The position numbers and the translations under genes are program-made. Below are positions 14,161-24,039 of a DNA stretch of 64,000 nucleotides, piece after piece; the first letter of the stretch is position 1; every line of letters starts with the position of its first letter. The notes beneath the pieces were generated by a model, which saw only the letters and a list, made by a program, of their open reading frames with translations, was not told the origin of the DNA and did not search any database. The stretch is from Paenibacillus sp. V4I7. Lineage in GTDB: Bacteria > Bacillota > Bacilli > Paenibacillales > NBRC-103111. Location: NCBI RefSeq assembly GCF_030817275.1, contig NZ_JAUSZD010000002.1, positions 7,300,001 to 7,364,000 on the forward strand, read 5' to 3'.

Positions 14161-17100
14161 ATGTCAATGAAGAAATCAAGACAAATGTCTATGGTTCTCA
14201 CACTGCTTTTATTTGTTCAATTAATCTTTCCAGGATTACATGCGTGGGGAGCAACAGACAACGGAACTATCTTACCTCCAAGCAATCTTGCTACTCAACT
14301 TCTAACGCCAGATGATGTGAAATTAACGTGGAGCCCGGTGTATGGAGCTACAGGATACACTGTATACAGCATCACCTATGGGCAGCTTATTAATGTTGGG
14401 ACAACAACAACAGCTAGTCTTACTATAAATAATCTGGCGGAGGGGTCCTACAGTTATGTTGTATCCACCTTAAGTTCTGAAGGCGAATCTGGCCCTTGTG
14501 CTCCGGTGGATGTTAACATTGTTTATCCCGATATGACAGCTCCAACCTCTTTAACATACACCTTACAAAATGGTAACAATATCGTTTTGAACTGGGGAAC
14601 AGCTCCTAATGTACAAACCTATCATTTGTATGAAAATCAAGAGGATGGAAGAAAATTAGTCTATTCAGGGACAGCAAGAACTTTTACAGTCAACAATACC
14701 GCTGAGGGAATATATACATATACAGTAACAGCTAGTCATACTTTGTACGGTGAATCTCCTAACTCTACGCCAGTAGAAGTTACTGTCGGATATCCGGCTA
14801 TGACGGCTCCAAATGGTTTAACGTATACGGTGGCTACCGATGACGTTACATTGAAATGGAATGCTGCTGCTTATGCAACTGGTTATAATGTCTATCAAAT
14901 TATTGATAATCAAAAAGTTATAAAAAGCAGCCAAATAACGGGTACAACTGTATCCTACATGAATTTGCCCGCTGGAAATTATACATATGTCATTCACTCT
15001 TTCAGTGACCGTTTCGGAGAATCTGTCGAGGGCAGCACGGTTTCCTTAACCGTAGGGATGATGGTGCCGCCGAGCAACCTGACTTTTAAACTTCAAAATG
15101 TGAATGACGTGGTACTGACTTGGAATGCAGCGATCAACGCAACCTCTTACAAAGTGTATCAAGTAATCGATGGAGAAAAAGTGTTAAAAAATACAGTTAC
15201 CGGTACGACGGTTACATTTACGAATATGCCAACCGGCGATTATGTATATGAGGTTCATTCGTTAAGCAACTTGTTTGGCGAGTCAACAGACGGTAGCACA
15301 GTTTCCTTGACTATAGGAGGAGTCACGATGACTCCTCCCGCAACGTTCACTTCCAAACTGCAAAACTTGACCGATATCGTTCTGACTTGGACAGTTGCAT
15401 CTAATGCTACCTCCTATAAAATCTATCAAGTTATCGGTGACGAGAAAGTACTGAAAAGTACGGTAACAGGCACGACGGTTACCTACATCAATATGCCTGC
15501 GGGTGACTATGTATACGAGGTTCATTCTGTTAGCACCCGTTTTGGTGAGTCTGCCGAAGGAACCCAAACTGCCTTAACCGTTGGGGAAGTAGCCATGGCT
15601 GCTCCGGGGAATTTCGCATACAAATTCCAGAATGTAAATGACATTGTACTTACATGGACGGTTGCACCTAATGCTACGGCGTATAAAGTGTATCAAATCG
15701 TAGATGGTACAAAGGTATTTAAAAGTACAGTAACCGGAACGACCGTGACCTATGCCAATATGCCGGCTGGTGTTTACCTGTACGAGGTTCATTCCTATAG
15801 CGATCGATATGGGGAATCCGTAGCAGGGAGCCAGGTATCATTTACGGTAGATGCTGTTACCATGGTAGCTCCGGGCAATCCGATTGCAAAGGTTCAAAAT
15901 GTGACAGATGTCGTATTAACTTGGACGGCTGTCGCAAATGCAACCAACTACAAAGTGTACCAAGTTTCGGGTGGTCAAAAAGTATTGAAATCAACGGTGA
16001 CAGGTACGACGGTGACCTATACAAACCTGGCAGCAGGAGATTACACGTATGAAATTCACTCGAATTCCACACGATTTGGAGAATCGGCTGAAGGTACCCA
16101 GGTAATTTTCTCTATCGTACTTCCAACGATTCTGCCACCAACCAATTTGGTGCAGAGTGTAACATCGGCTACGGCGTTTTCTTTAAAGTGGGACGCAGCA
16201 GCTTATGGCAATAGCTATAAAGTATATCAAATTGTAAACGATCAAAAAGTATTGAAAAGCACAGTAGCGACAACAACGGTATCTTATACCAATATGCAGC
16301 CTGGTGATTATACGTATGTAGTTCATACGGTTTCAACCCGTTTTGGAGAATCCCCAGAGGGAACGAGATTGACATTCACTTTGAACGGTCAAACGATGCA
16401 AGCTCCTGCTAGCTTGACTTACAGTTTGGCGAATGTGAATGATCTTACATTGAAGTGGACTTCCGTACCTTACGCAACAAGCTATAAAGTGTACCAGATT
16501 ATTGATGGCCAAAAAGTATTGAAAAGCACGCTTACAAGCTTAACGGTTACCTATACGAACATTCCTGGCGGGGACTATCAATATGTAGTTGATTCCTATT
16601 CAACGATTTTGGGAGAATCACCTGAGGGAGCAGAGGTTAGCTTCAAATTGATTCTACCGACAATGGTAGGTCCGGGTAATCTAGCATCAAAAGTACAGAA
16701 TGGTAACGATGTGGTTTTAACATGGGATACAGTACCCTATGCTAACAGCTACAAAGTATATGAAATTGTGAATGGCGCAGAGGTTCTAAAAAGTACAGTA
16801 ACCACGTTGACAGTAACGTACACGAATGTGACAGCGGGGGAACATACTTATGTTGTTCGCTCTGTGAGTACTAAATTCGGAGAGTCGTTGGAAGGAAGTA
16901 AAGTGATCCTCTCCATGGTTTTCCCAGTCATGCAAGCGCCAGGAAGTCTGACCCAGACGATTGCAAACGGTAATGACATCAGCCTTAAGTGGGGAGCAGT
17001 CCCTTATGCAAACTCTTATAAGGTATATCAAATCGTTGACGGTCAGAAGGTGTTGAAAAGCACAGTGATCTCTACTTCCGTAAGTTATCTACGCTCACCT

Positions 17101-20070
17101 GCGGGCGACTACAAGTATGAAGTCCATTCATACAGCACTCGTTTCGGTGAATCCCCTGAGGGGAGTCAGGTTAGTTTTACGTTAGATCAGAATTGGACTG
17201 CTGCACCGGAACAGGTGACCCAAACTATTGTGAACGGCAATGATATCACCCTACAGTGGGGGGCCGTTGCTAATGTAACATCCTATAATATTTATCAAGT
17301 AATTAACGGTGAGAAAGTTCTAAAGAAATCGCAACCAGCAACATCAGTTACTTTTGCAAACATGCCTAAAGGTGAATACACCTATGTAGTTCATGCATTT
17401 GGAACTCGATTCGGGGAATCTCCAGATGGAGCAAGTGTAAGCTTTACTTTGGATTTCCCTGTGATGCAGGCACCTGCTACATTAACGCAGATGATTACGA
17501 ATGGTAATGATATTACTTTAAAGTGGGGAACTTCAACTTACGCTAATTCTTATAAGGTTTATCAAGTAGTTGATGGTGAAAAGGTGTTGAAAAGCACATT
17601 GACCGGAACCACTGTAGCATATACCAACATGCCAGCAGGTGATTATACGTATGAAGTGCACTCCTATAGCAGCCGTTTCGGTGAGTCCCCAGAGGGACGC
17701 CAGCTCACGTATACGCTGGTACATCCGATCTTGCAAGCTCCAGGCAATGTGACGAAAAGTGTCACGAATGGCAATGACATTACTTTAAAATGGGGAACCG
17801 TAACTTATGCTACGTCTTATCGCGTCTACCAAATCGTAGATGGGCAAAGAGAATTGAAAAAAATACAGACGGGTACAACCGTAACGTTTACCAACATGCC
17901 AGAAGGTGACTATAACTATGAGATTTACTCCTATAGTGATCGATTCGGTGAATCGCCGAAGGCGGGTATCTCAGCTTTCAATTTGACATGGCCCGTACTT
18001 CAGCCGTCGCAATTAAAAGGTACAGTCACGAATGCTAATAATCTGACATTAACTTGGACGGCGGCAGCTTGGGCTAATGAATATCGCGTATATGAAGTGA
18101 CGGGCGGAACACGCCAGTTAATCTATAAAGGTACTGCTCTAACAACCCAGATCTACAACTTGAGTGAGAAAACGCATAATTATGAATTAGTCATTTATAA
18201 TACACGTTTTGGAGAGTCTGCACCTTCCAATAGGTTAACATTTGATATCATTTACCCTGACATGCAATCTCCAGTGGCAGGTTTGAGGCTGCTAAGTCCA
18301 ACAAGCGCTGTAATTACATGGAATTTTATTACATACACTAATGGTTATAACGTATATGAAATTGTAAATGGACAACCAATATTGCTAGTTAAAAACTTAA
18401 ACAACCTGTCCTATACAGTAAATAACCTATCTTACGCGAACCACCTGTATTATGTAGCTTCGTATAGTAATTCATTTGGTGAATCGGATCCTTCTAACAC
18501 AGTTGAGGCAAAGCTGATCATCGATACGGAGGCACCGGTAACGAAAGCAACTGCACCAACGGATTGGACGAATCAAAGTGCTGCAGTAACATTATCGGCA
18601 ACCGATAATGAAACAGGAGTTGCCAATACGTTCTATTCTTTGAATGACCAAGCTTTCATATCGGGGACTACCGTTAATGTCAGCCAAGAAGGATTAAATA
18701 AAATATCTTATTATTCTGTAGATAAAGTAGGCAACACAGAAGCGACAAAAATCATTTATGTGAAGATTGACAAAATCGCTCCGTTAACAAAGGCAAGTGA
18801 AATTCAAGGATGGTCTAAGGAAGTAACTGTGACGCTGGAAGCGGCGGATAGCCAAAGCGGTGTAGCTAAGACGCTGTACTCTGTGAACGGTGGAGAGTAC
18901 TCAGAAGGCACAAGCGTGAAAGTGAGCCAAGAAGGCGTGAGCCAGGTCAGCTTCTACTCGGTTGACCAAGTGGGCAACGCAGAGAAGGCACAGACCGTAG
19001 AAGTGAAGATTGACCGTACAGCACCAGTGACTACAGCGACCGCGACAGAAGGCTGGACGAAGTCCGATGCAACTGTGACGCTGGCAGTGGCGGATAGCCA
19101 AAGTGGCGTAGCCAAGACGCTGTATTCCGTGAACGGCGGAGACTATGCAGAAGGCACGAGCGTGACGGTGAGTCAAGAAGGTGTGAGCCAAGTGAGCTTC
19201 TACTCGGTTGACCAAGCAGGGAACGTAGAGAAGGCACAGGCTGTAGAAGTGAAGATTGACCGTACAGCACCAGTAACTACAGCGACCGCGACAGAAGGCT
19301 GGACGAAGTCCGATGCAACTGTGACGCTGGCAGCGGCGGATAGCCAAAGCGGCGTAGCCAAGACGCTGTACTCCGTGAACGGTGGAGAGTACTCAGAAGG
19401 AACAATCGTGAATGTGAGCCAAGAAGGCGTGAGTCAGGTCAGCTTCTACTCGGTTGACCAAGCAGGAAACGCAGAGAAGACACAGATGGTAGAAGTGAAG
19501 ATCGACCGTACGGCGCCAGAAATCACAATGAATTTGAGTGGTGAGTACAAGCTCAACACGATGTTAACATTAAGTTATTCTACACGAGATATTTTGTCGG
19601 GCATTGTTTCCGATAGTATGACAGTTAAGGGGCCAGGCGAATCTGTGGTCAAACCAATTGCTAATGAAAGTGTAATTAAATTGGATAAGCCAGGGATCTA
19701 TACAATCTCAGTAAACGCAATTAATGCTGCAGGCTTAAGTACGACGATTCAAAAACAATTTATTGTTTACATCGCGGGCTCCATTGAAGTAACACCAACA
19801 GTAATCAAAGGCAATAATGGTGTGTTTACTGTTCGTGTGAATTTACCTGAAGGGTTCAAAAGCGAAGGATTTGATCTTAATACTGCTGTGCTTAATGGCG
19901 TTAAGGCATTATCTAGCAATAATGGTTATTATAATCAAGCAAAGAACGGACAATTCAAGTTCGAACGCTCCGATTTTACTTGGACAGGACCAAATGAAAG
20001 CCTGGAATTCCGAGGTCTTGTAGATGGATTTTTGGTAGTCGGTCAGACCATAGTTAAAGTACAAAAGTAA
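14161..20070 (+). CDS. Giant secreted FN3/OmpL47-repeat protein
   Basis: 1969 residues. A Sec signal peptide (about 1-31, basic start then LTLLLFVQLIFPGLHA) is followed by 16 fibronectin-III-like modules of about 88 residues; most contain SYKVYQIVDGQKVLKS and end in RFGESPEG. Next come four OmpL47-type Ig-like modules of 82 residues (TAPVTTATATEGWTK ... YSVDQAGN), a fifth diverged module, and a unique C-terminal domain of about 95 residues. No LPXTG, SLH, choline-binding or transmembrane anchor is present, so it is released or held by the C-terminal domain. The start follows AAAGGAAGGAA. Expression is behind a c-di-GMP riboswitch, which points to an adhesive or matrix role. Confidence 0.92.
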   Translation: MSMKKSRQMSMVLTLLLFVQLIFPGLHAWGATDNGTILPPSNLATQLLTPDDVKLTWSPVYGATGYTVYSITYGQLINVGTTTTASLTINNLAEGSYSYVVSTLSSEGESGPCAPVDVNIVYPDMTAPTSLTYTLQNGNNIVLNWGTAPNVQTYHLYENQEDGRKLVYSGTARTFTVNNTAEGIYTYTVTASHTLYGESPNSTPVEVTVGYPAMTAPNGLTYTVATDDVTLKWNAAAYATGYNVYQIIDNQKVIKSSQITGTTVSYMNLPAGNYTYVIHSFSDRFGESVEGSTVSLTVGMMVPPSNLTFKLQNVNDVVLTWNAAINATSYKVYQVIDGEKVLKNTVTGTTVTFTNMPTGDYVYEVHSLSNLFGESTDGSTVSLTIGGVTMTPPATFTSKLQNLTDIVLTWTVASNATSYKIYQVIGDEKVLKSTVTGTTVTYINMPAGDYVYEVHSVSTRFGESAEGTQTALTVGEVAMAAPGNFAYKFQNVNDIVLTWTVAPNATAYKVYQIVDGTKVFKSTVTGTTVTYANMPAGVYLYEVHSYSDRYGESVAGSQVSFTVDAVTMVAPGNPIAKVQNVTDVVLTWTAVANATNYKVYQVSGGQKVLKSTVTGTTVTYTNLAAGDYTYEIHSNSTRFGESAEGTQVIFSIVLPTILPPTNLVQSVTSATAFSLKWDAAAYGNSYKVYQIVNDQKVLKSTVATTTVSYTNMQPGDYTYVVHTVSTRFGESPEGTRLTFTLNGQTMQAPASLTYSLANVNDLTLKWTSVPYATSYKVYQIIDGQKVLKSTLTSLTVTYTNIPGGDYQYVVDSYSTILGESPEGAEVSFKLILPTMVGPGNLASKVQNGNDVVLTWDTVPYANSYKVYEIVNGAEVLKSTVTTLTVTYTNVTAGEHTYVVRSVSTKFGESLEGSKVILSMVFPVMQAPGSLTQTIANGNDISLKWGAVPYANSYKVYQIVDGQKVLKSTVISTSVSYLRSPAGDYKYEVHSYSTRFGESPEGSQVSFTLDQNWTAAPEQVTQTIVNGNDITLQWGAVANVTSYNIYQVINGEKVLKKSQPATSVTFANMPKGEYTYVVHAFGTRFGESPDGASVSFTLDFPVMQAPATLTQMITNGNDITLKWGTSTYANSYKVYQVVDGEKVLKSTLTGTTVAYTNMPAGDYTYEVHSYSSRFGESPEGRQLTYTLVHPILQAPGNVTKSVTNGNDITLKWGTVTYATSYRVYQIVDGQRELKKIQTGTTVTFTNMPEGDYNYEIYSYSDRFGESPKAGISAFNLTWPVLQPSQLKGTVTNANNLTLTWTAAAWANEYRVYEVTGGTRQLIYKGTALTTQIYNLSEKTHNYELVIYNTRFGESAPSNRLTFDIIYPDMQSPVAGLRLLSPTSAVITWNFITYTNGYNVYEIVNGQPILLVKNLNNLSYTVNNLSYANHLYYVASYSNSFGESDPSNTVEAKLIIDTEAPVTKATAPTDWTNQSAAVTLSATDNETGVANTFYSLNDQAFISGTTVNVSQEGLNKISYYSVDKVGNTEATKIIYVKIDKIAPLTKASEIQGWSKEVTVTLEAADSQSGVAKTLYSVNGGEYSEGTSVKVSQEGVSQVSFYSVDQVGNAEKAQTVEVKIDRTAPVTTATATEGWTKSDATVTLAVADSQSGVAKTLYSVNGGDYAEGTSVTVSQEGVSQVSFYSVDQAGNVEKAQAVEVKIDRTAPVTTATATEGWTKSDATVTLAAADSQSGVAKTLYSVNGGEYSEGTIVNVSQEGVSQVSFYSVDQAGNAEKTQMVEVKIDRTAPEITMNLSGEYKLNTMLTLSYSTRDILSGIVSDSMTVKGPGESVVKPIANESVIKLDKPGIYTISVNAINAAGLSTTIQKQFIVYIAGSIEVTPTVIKGNNGVFTVRVNLPEGFKSEGFDLNTAVLNGVKALSSNNGYYNQAKNGQFKFERSDFTWTGPNESLEFRGLVDGFLVVGQTIVKVQK
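18770..19512 (+). repeat. 246-bp tandem repeats inside the giant protein gene
   Basis: Three consecutive OmpL47-module units (starting near 18775, 19021 and 19267, exactly 246 bp apart for the last two) are nearly identical in DNA, unlike the diverged FN3 units before them. Such identity implies recent duplication or gene conversion and a likely variable copy number between strains. Confidence 0.85.
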
Positions 20071-20133
20071 TGTGAAAAGAACTGCTGGAGCAGCGTGGAT
20101 ATGATAAGAAGAAATAGCCAAGCGGCCAAAAAC

Positions 20134-20187
20134 AAGTGCAAAAATCCCCAAGTTCACTCTAATGTGAGCTTGGGGATCTTTGCACTT
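20134..20187. terminator. Bidirectional terminator between convergent genes
   Basis: A near-perfect 54-bp palindrome: AAGTGCAAA-ATCCCCAAG on the left pairs with CTTGGGGAT-CTTTGCACTT on the right, with TTCAC/GTGAG inside. It serves the repeat-protein gene and the CotS-like genes facing it. Confidence 0.85.
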
Positions 20188-20196
20188 AATCTCCGA

Positions 20197-21099
20197 TTAC
20201 AGTAACGCCCTAAGCTCACGCTGATACTTGTTCAAATGGGCGGTTGTCGGAATAACCTCTTTGGCCAAACGAATACCGCCAATCCTAATGTTCCGGACCA
20301 CATGATAAGGTGCAGATAAAAGGGCATGAAGAAGGCTGAGATCAGATGAGCTCAAGGGACGATATTTCTGATAATAATCGATCCAACGAAGCATCTCCGA
20401 ACCGTCCCAGAGGGCGTTTCGATGAAGAATATGGGACAAATCCTTCATTCTGGTGTGGAGCGAAGTGTTGTCAAAATCGATCAAATGCAGTTTCCGCCGT
20501 TTGTCTTTCATGAGATTGGGATAATTGTAATCGCCATGAACAAATGCAGAAACCTTTTGTTCCGTATCAATAGCCTCTATCACTTTGGGCTGTTGTAAAT
20601 GATCTAGTACGTCCTCACTAAGTGCTGCTAAATGTGCGGTAATTTTGTATGAACTGAGCAAGGTTTTATATTCGTTAATCTCGTGATCCAGCCCCATATA
20701 ACGAATTCTAGCTTCGGGAGCTTCGGCAGTAGGAAATCCTTCCGCTATAGAATGGAACTTGGCTAAAGTTCGAATGCTTTTCTTTAAGTCTTTCTTCCTC
20801 GTAAAGTCCGGCCTCTGGCCGTCAACCCAATTCGTTAATGTGTAGGAAAGGCCATCATAAGTCATGTAGGGCGATTGCTCCACTGTAGGAGAAACCTTTT
20901 GACTGCGAGTAAAACCACGCTCATCCATATAGGATAAAATCCGGGTAATAAACCGGACCTCCTCTTCCGGGAAAGCGTAACTTTTTAAACAATAAGTCTC
21001 GTTCGTGGTCCGAATCTTATAAATATCTTTTATTTGCATAGTTTCTTTAATTTTTATGCCATACGTTTGTTCAATCTGTGACTTCATGGACATCTTCAT
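20197..21099 (-). CDS. CotS-like spore coat kinase-fold protein
   Basis: 300 residues from the chosen start. The protein has the aminoglycoside-phosphotransferase/choline-kinase fold of CotS family coat proteins: a nucleotide-binding N-lobe (about 30-60), the catalytic loop HGDYNYPNLM and the metal-binding IDFDN. The frame allows a start at 21135, but ATG 21099 sits seven bases behind AAGGAG and is preferred. It begins 29 bp before the stop of the upstream paralogue, so the two are translationally linked. CotS proteins are deposited in the spore coat; any kinase substrate is unknown. Confidence 0.85.
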   Translation of the reverse strand: MKMSMKSQIEQTYGIKIKETMQIKDIYKIRTTNETYCLKSYAFPEEEVRFITRILSYMDERGFTRSQKVSPTVEQSPYMTYDGLSYTLTNWVDGQRPDFTRKKDLKKSIRTLAKFHSIAEGFPTAEAPEARIRYMGLDHEINEYKTLLSSYKITAHLAALSEDVLDHLQQPKVIEAIDTEQKVSAFVHGDYNYPNLMKDKRRKLHLIDFDNTSLHTRMKDLSHILHRNALWDGSEMLRWIDYYQKYRPLSSSDLSLLHALLSAPYHVVRNIRIGGIRLAKEVIPTTAHLNKYQRELRALL

Positions 21100-22117
21100 G
21101 CTCATTCTCCTTAGGGATTGATTTTGTCCATTCATCTAATAAATCCATGGCTTTTAATCGGGGATGCCAGGTTTTTTCCAAAATTTCAAGCATTTCACGG
21201 CTTCTTGATTGATGAGGGAACCGAGTAGCGTGCCAAGCTTCCCGAGGTAATCCATATAAGGACGAAATTAATTTACGCTCGGTCTCATCTAAAGGACGCC
21301 GTTCCTCGTACCCTTTTAATAACGCTAGTATGAAATCGGGATTGAATTGTGTAGTATTCATGAGCGCTTTCGCAAGATCCACATAGATGGATCCCACTTT
21401 AACACGGTCCCAATCGATAATGAACAGCTGGCCATTTTCAGAAATAATGACATTAGGGGAAGTAATATCGTTGTGTATCAATGCGGGATGCTCCGATTCC
21501 TTCTTCATAAGATCTTCAATCTCAGGGCTGCTTAAGTTAGCCCATGCTTGATCGGTGAGACGCTTACAGTATTTTCCGTATTTTTTGTACCATTTACGGT
21601 TCCGTTCATGCGTTTGGATAGCTGTTGCCATTCGTCTACGAAAGAAGCGATCTTGGATTTTCCATAATTCGATTTGTTTATGCGTGAAGGGCCCTTTAGT
21701 GTCAAGGAGACCACTGGATGTAGTATGTAGGGTGGCAAGGCCCCGGCCAAGCTCTTCAAAATCTTCATTCGTTTCCAAATTCCTTCCTTTTATCCACTCG
21801 GTCATATAGAAGGGGCGTCCAAGGTGTAAAGTCCATAGCTTCCCGGAAGGGGTAGTGAGCCATTTGGGCATGTAACTGAATCCACTATTCATCATGAGTT
21901 CTATATACGCTGCTGTTGTTTTCATTTGATGAACGGTACTCGTGCGGAGGAGTGTATTTCGAAAAAAGGGTTTCATGGCAAAGGTGCCCGTTTCCGTTTG
22001 TACTTGAATGATGGCGTTTTCTCGGTAAAAGGACGCAACCGTGCCTGACCGGAGCGGCAGCAGGCCGAAACGGCGAGTAATTTTATGAATTCGGTTTTTC
22101 GTATAGGGATTTGCCAT
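21071..22117 (-). CDS. CotS-like spore coat kinase-fold protein
   Basis: 348 residues, related in fold to the gene downstream but diverged. The catalytic loop is HNDITSPNVII and the metal-binding motif IIDWDR, both intact. It starts with ATG behind GCGAGG. The basic N-terminus (KNRIHKITRRFGLLPLRSG) is typical of Bacillales coat-associated members. Overlapping pairs of such genes are frequent in spore formers and may act together. I could not identify a sporulation-sigma promoter with confidence in the region upstream. Confidence 0.85.
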   Translation of the reverse strand: MANPYTKNRIHKITRRFGLLPLRSGTVASFYRENAIIQVQTETGTFAMKPFFRNTLLRTSTVHQMKTTAAYIELMMNSGFSYMPKWLTTPSGKLWTLHLGRPFYMTEWIKGRNLETNEDFEELGRGLATLHTTSSGLLDTKGPFTHKQIELWKIQDRFFRRRMATAIQTHERNRKWYKKYGKYCKRLTDQAWANLSSPEIEDLMKKESEHPALIHNDITSPNVIISENGQLFIIDWDRVKVGSIYVDLAKALMNTTQFNPDFILALLKGYEERRPLDETERKLISSLYGLPREAWHATRFPHQSRSREMLEILEKTWHPRLKAMDLLDEWTKSIPKENEHEDVHEVTD

Positions 22118-22249
22118 GTAGCAACCTCGCTTTATTTAAGATGGGGAAGGAGTAGCTAATACCTAGACTATTCATTAAGGGGTACGTCTGTATGGTCTAT
22201 TGCCACGAGTTACAGTAAAAACTTTCCATTTGGGCAGCAAGGGAACGAA

Positions 22250-22288
22250 AAAATGACCGGAAGGCTGTGAGCCTTACTCGGTCATTTC
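22250..22288 (-). terminator. Rho-independent terminator of the catalase gene
   Basis: Read on the minus strand, AAATGACCGAGTAAGGCT pairs with AGCCTTCCGGTCATTT with one mismatch and runs into six T. Confidence 0.85.
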
Positions 22289-22322
22289 CTGAAACAAATG
22301 TTTCGTCCTTATTTTTTAATTT

Positions 22323-23897
22323 TTAGTATCCATCTGTTCGCTTTCCTGAGTTCTCGGCAATTTCAGCGCCATCTCTTTCAGAAGTGGATCCGAGGTGTGT
22401 CGAATCGACGTTAGCTTGAGTAAGACCTTCTGAAACACGTCGACCGTAATCAGGATCGGCCTTTGTGAAATGTTCGATCATTTTACTCTGGATCATTGGC
22501 TTACATATCTTCAGCGCATTTACCAAATTCGCAATCAATTCATCGCGTTCCCAATCTTCAAATTTGCGATAGGTATCTCCGGCTTGTTTGAAATCATTGG
22601 TTCGGCTAATTTTTTCACGGACCAATTTGTCATTATACATAGGTTGATGTTCTTTACCGGAAGGAACTGCTTCTTTTAACCCGCCAAGTGAGGAGGGCTC
22701 GTAATTCACATGCGGATTCTGCCCGGGGGCGCGATCAACCATGATGGTCATTTGCCCATCCCGTTGGTTCGTCGCTATACGTGTTTTGGGGGCATTAATC
22801 GGCAGCTGAAGGTAGTTCGTTCCCACGCGGTATCGCTGGGTATCGGAGTAGGAGAAGGTTCGGCCCTGCAGAAGCTTGTCATCGGAAAAATCGAGACCAT
22901 CTACCAGAACCCCCGTACCGAAAGCTGCTTGCTCGACTTCAGCAAAGTAATTTTCGGGGTTCTTATTCAGCACCATTTTGCCCACAGGTAAAAAAGGAAA
23001 TTGTTCATGATCCCAAAGCTTAGTCGGATCAAGCGGGTCGAAATCGAGCTCAGGATGCTCGTCATCACTCAAGATTTGAACACAGAGCTCCCATTCTGGG
23101 TACTCACCGCGTTCGATAGCTTCATACAAATCCTGCGTGGCATGACTTACGTTTTTGGCCTGTATGCCCTCTGCTTCCTTTTGAGTCAGGTTCTTCATTC
23201 CTTGCTTCAACGGTTCCCAATGATACTTGACTAATACGGCTTGTCCGTCTTGGTTGACCCACTTGTAGGTATTCACACCAGACCCCTGCATTTGTCTATA
23301 GTTGGCTGGAATCCCCCACGGAGAGAACAGGAATGTGATCATGTGAGTGGCCTCAGGAGAGTTCGATACGAAATCGAACATTTTCTCAGGGTTTTGCAGG
23401 TTGGTAACGGGGTCTGGTTTGAAGGCATGAACCATGTCCGGGAATTTCAACGGATCGCGAATAAAAAATATCTTCAAGTTGTTGCCGACTAAGTCCCAGT
23501 TACCGTCCTCGGTATAAAACTTTGTGGCGAACCCTCGCGGATCACGAAATGTTTCTGGAGAGTAATTGCCGTGAACGACCGTAGAAAATCGGACAAATAC
23601 AGGGGTCTGTTTACCAGCCTCTTGAAAAAGCTTGGCACGTGTATAGGTAGAGATAGGACCATTACCCAGTTTACCATACGCCTCAAAATATCCATGGGCA
23701 CCGGCACCGCGTGCATGTACAACACGTTCTGGAATTCGCTCCCGATCAAAATGGGATATTTTCTCGATATAGTGGTAGTTTTCGAGCGTTGACGGTCCTC
23801 GATTTCCAATTGTTCGTATGTTTTGATTATCTGAAATCGGATGACCTTGCCGATTCGTTAAAGTCATCTCTTGATTATGGTTGTCCATTGTCTCCAT
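22323..23897 (-). CDS. Heme catalase (small-subunit type)
   Basis: 524 residues, full length for a clade-3-size monofunctional catalase. The active-site histidine is in VVHARGAGAHG, the distal asparagine in DLVGNN, and the proximal heme tyrosine in FSYSDTQRYRVG. It converts hydrogen peroxide to water and oxygen in the cytosol or spore. Start ATG lies behind AAGGAAGG; a second ATG three codons on is possible. It has its own terminator and no operon partner. Several catalases exist in spore formers (KatA, KatX, KatE), and I cannot decide which this one corresponds to. I did not find a clear PerR box. Confidence 0.93.
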   Translation of the reverse strand: METMDNHNQEMTLTNRQGHPISDNQNIRTIGNRGPSTLENYHYIEKISHFDRERIPERVVHARGAGAHGYFEAYGKLGNGPISTYTRAKLFQEAGKQTPVFVRFSTVVHGNYSPETFRDPRGFATKFYTEDGNWDLVGNNLKIFFIRDPLKFPDMVHAFKPDPVTNLQNPEKMFDFVSNSPEATHMITFLFSPWGIPANYRQMQGSGVNTYKWVNQDGQAVLVKYHWEPLKQGMKNLTQKEAEGIQAKNVSHATQDLYEAIERGEYPEWELCVQILSDDEHPELDFDPLDPTKLWDHEQFPFLPVGKMVLNKNPENYFAEVEQAAFGTGVLVDGLDFSDDKLLQGRTFSYSDTQRYRVGTNYLQLPINAPKTRIATNQRDGQMTIMVDRAPGQNPHVNYEPSSLGGLKEAVPSGKEHQPMYNDKLVREKISRTNDFKQAGDTYRKFEDWERDELIANLVNALKICKPMIQSKMIEHFTKADPDYGRRVSEGLTQANVDSTHLGSTSERDGAEIAENSGKRTDGY

Positions 23898-24039
23898 TCA
23901 TCCTTCCTTAAATTGTCAATAGTACCTTTTGCCATGTATAGGAAAATTATTCATCATCGAATACTAAACGTGATTTCCGTTTTATCTGCAGGCTCTGTAT
24001 AATAAATCTATATTTTTTACTAAACTTCGGGGGTGCTCC

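Noticed and set aside
18901..19347. 148-codon antisense frame within the giant repeat gene
   Set aside because: It is the complement of near-identical tandem repeats, which keeps an antisense frame open by repetition; no promoter or ribosome binding site.
23898..24039. PerR box in the catalase promoter
   Set aside because: AT-rich stretches there do not match the PerR dyad well enough to report.
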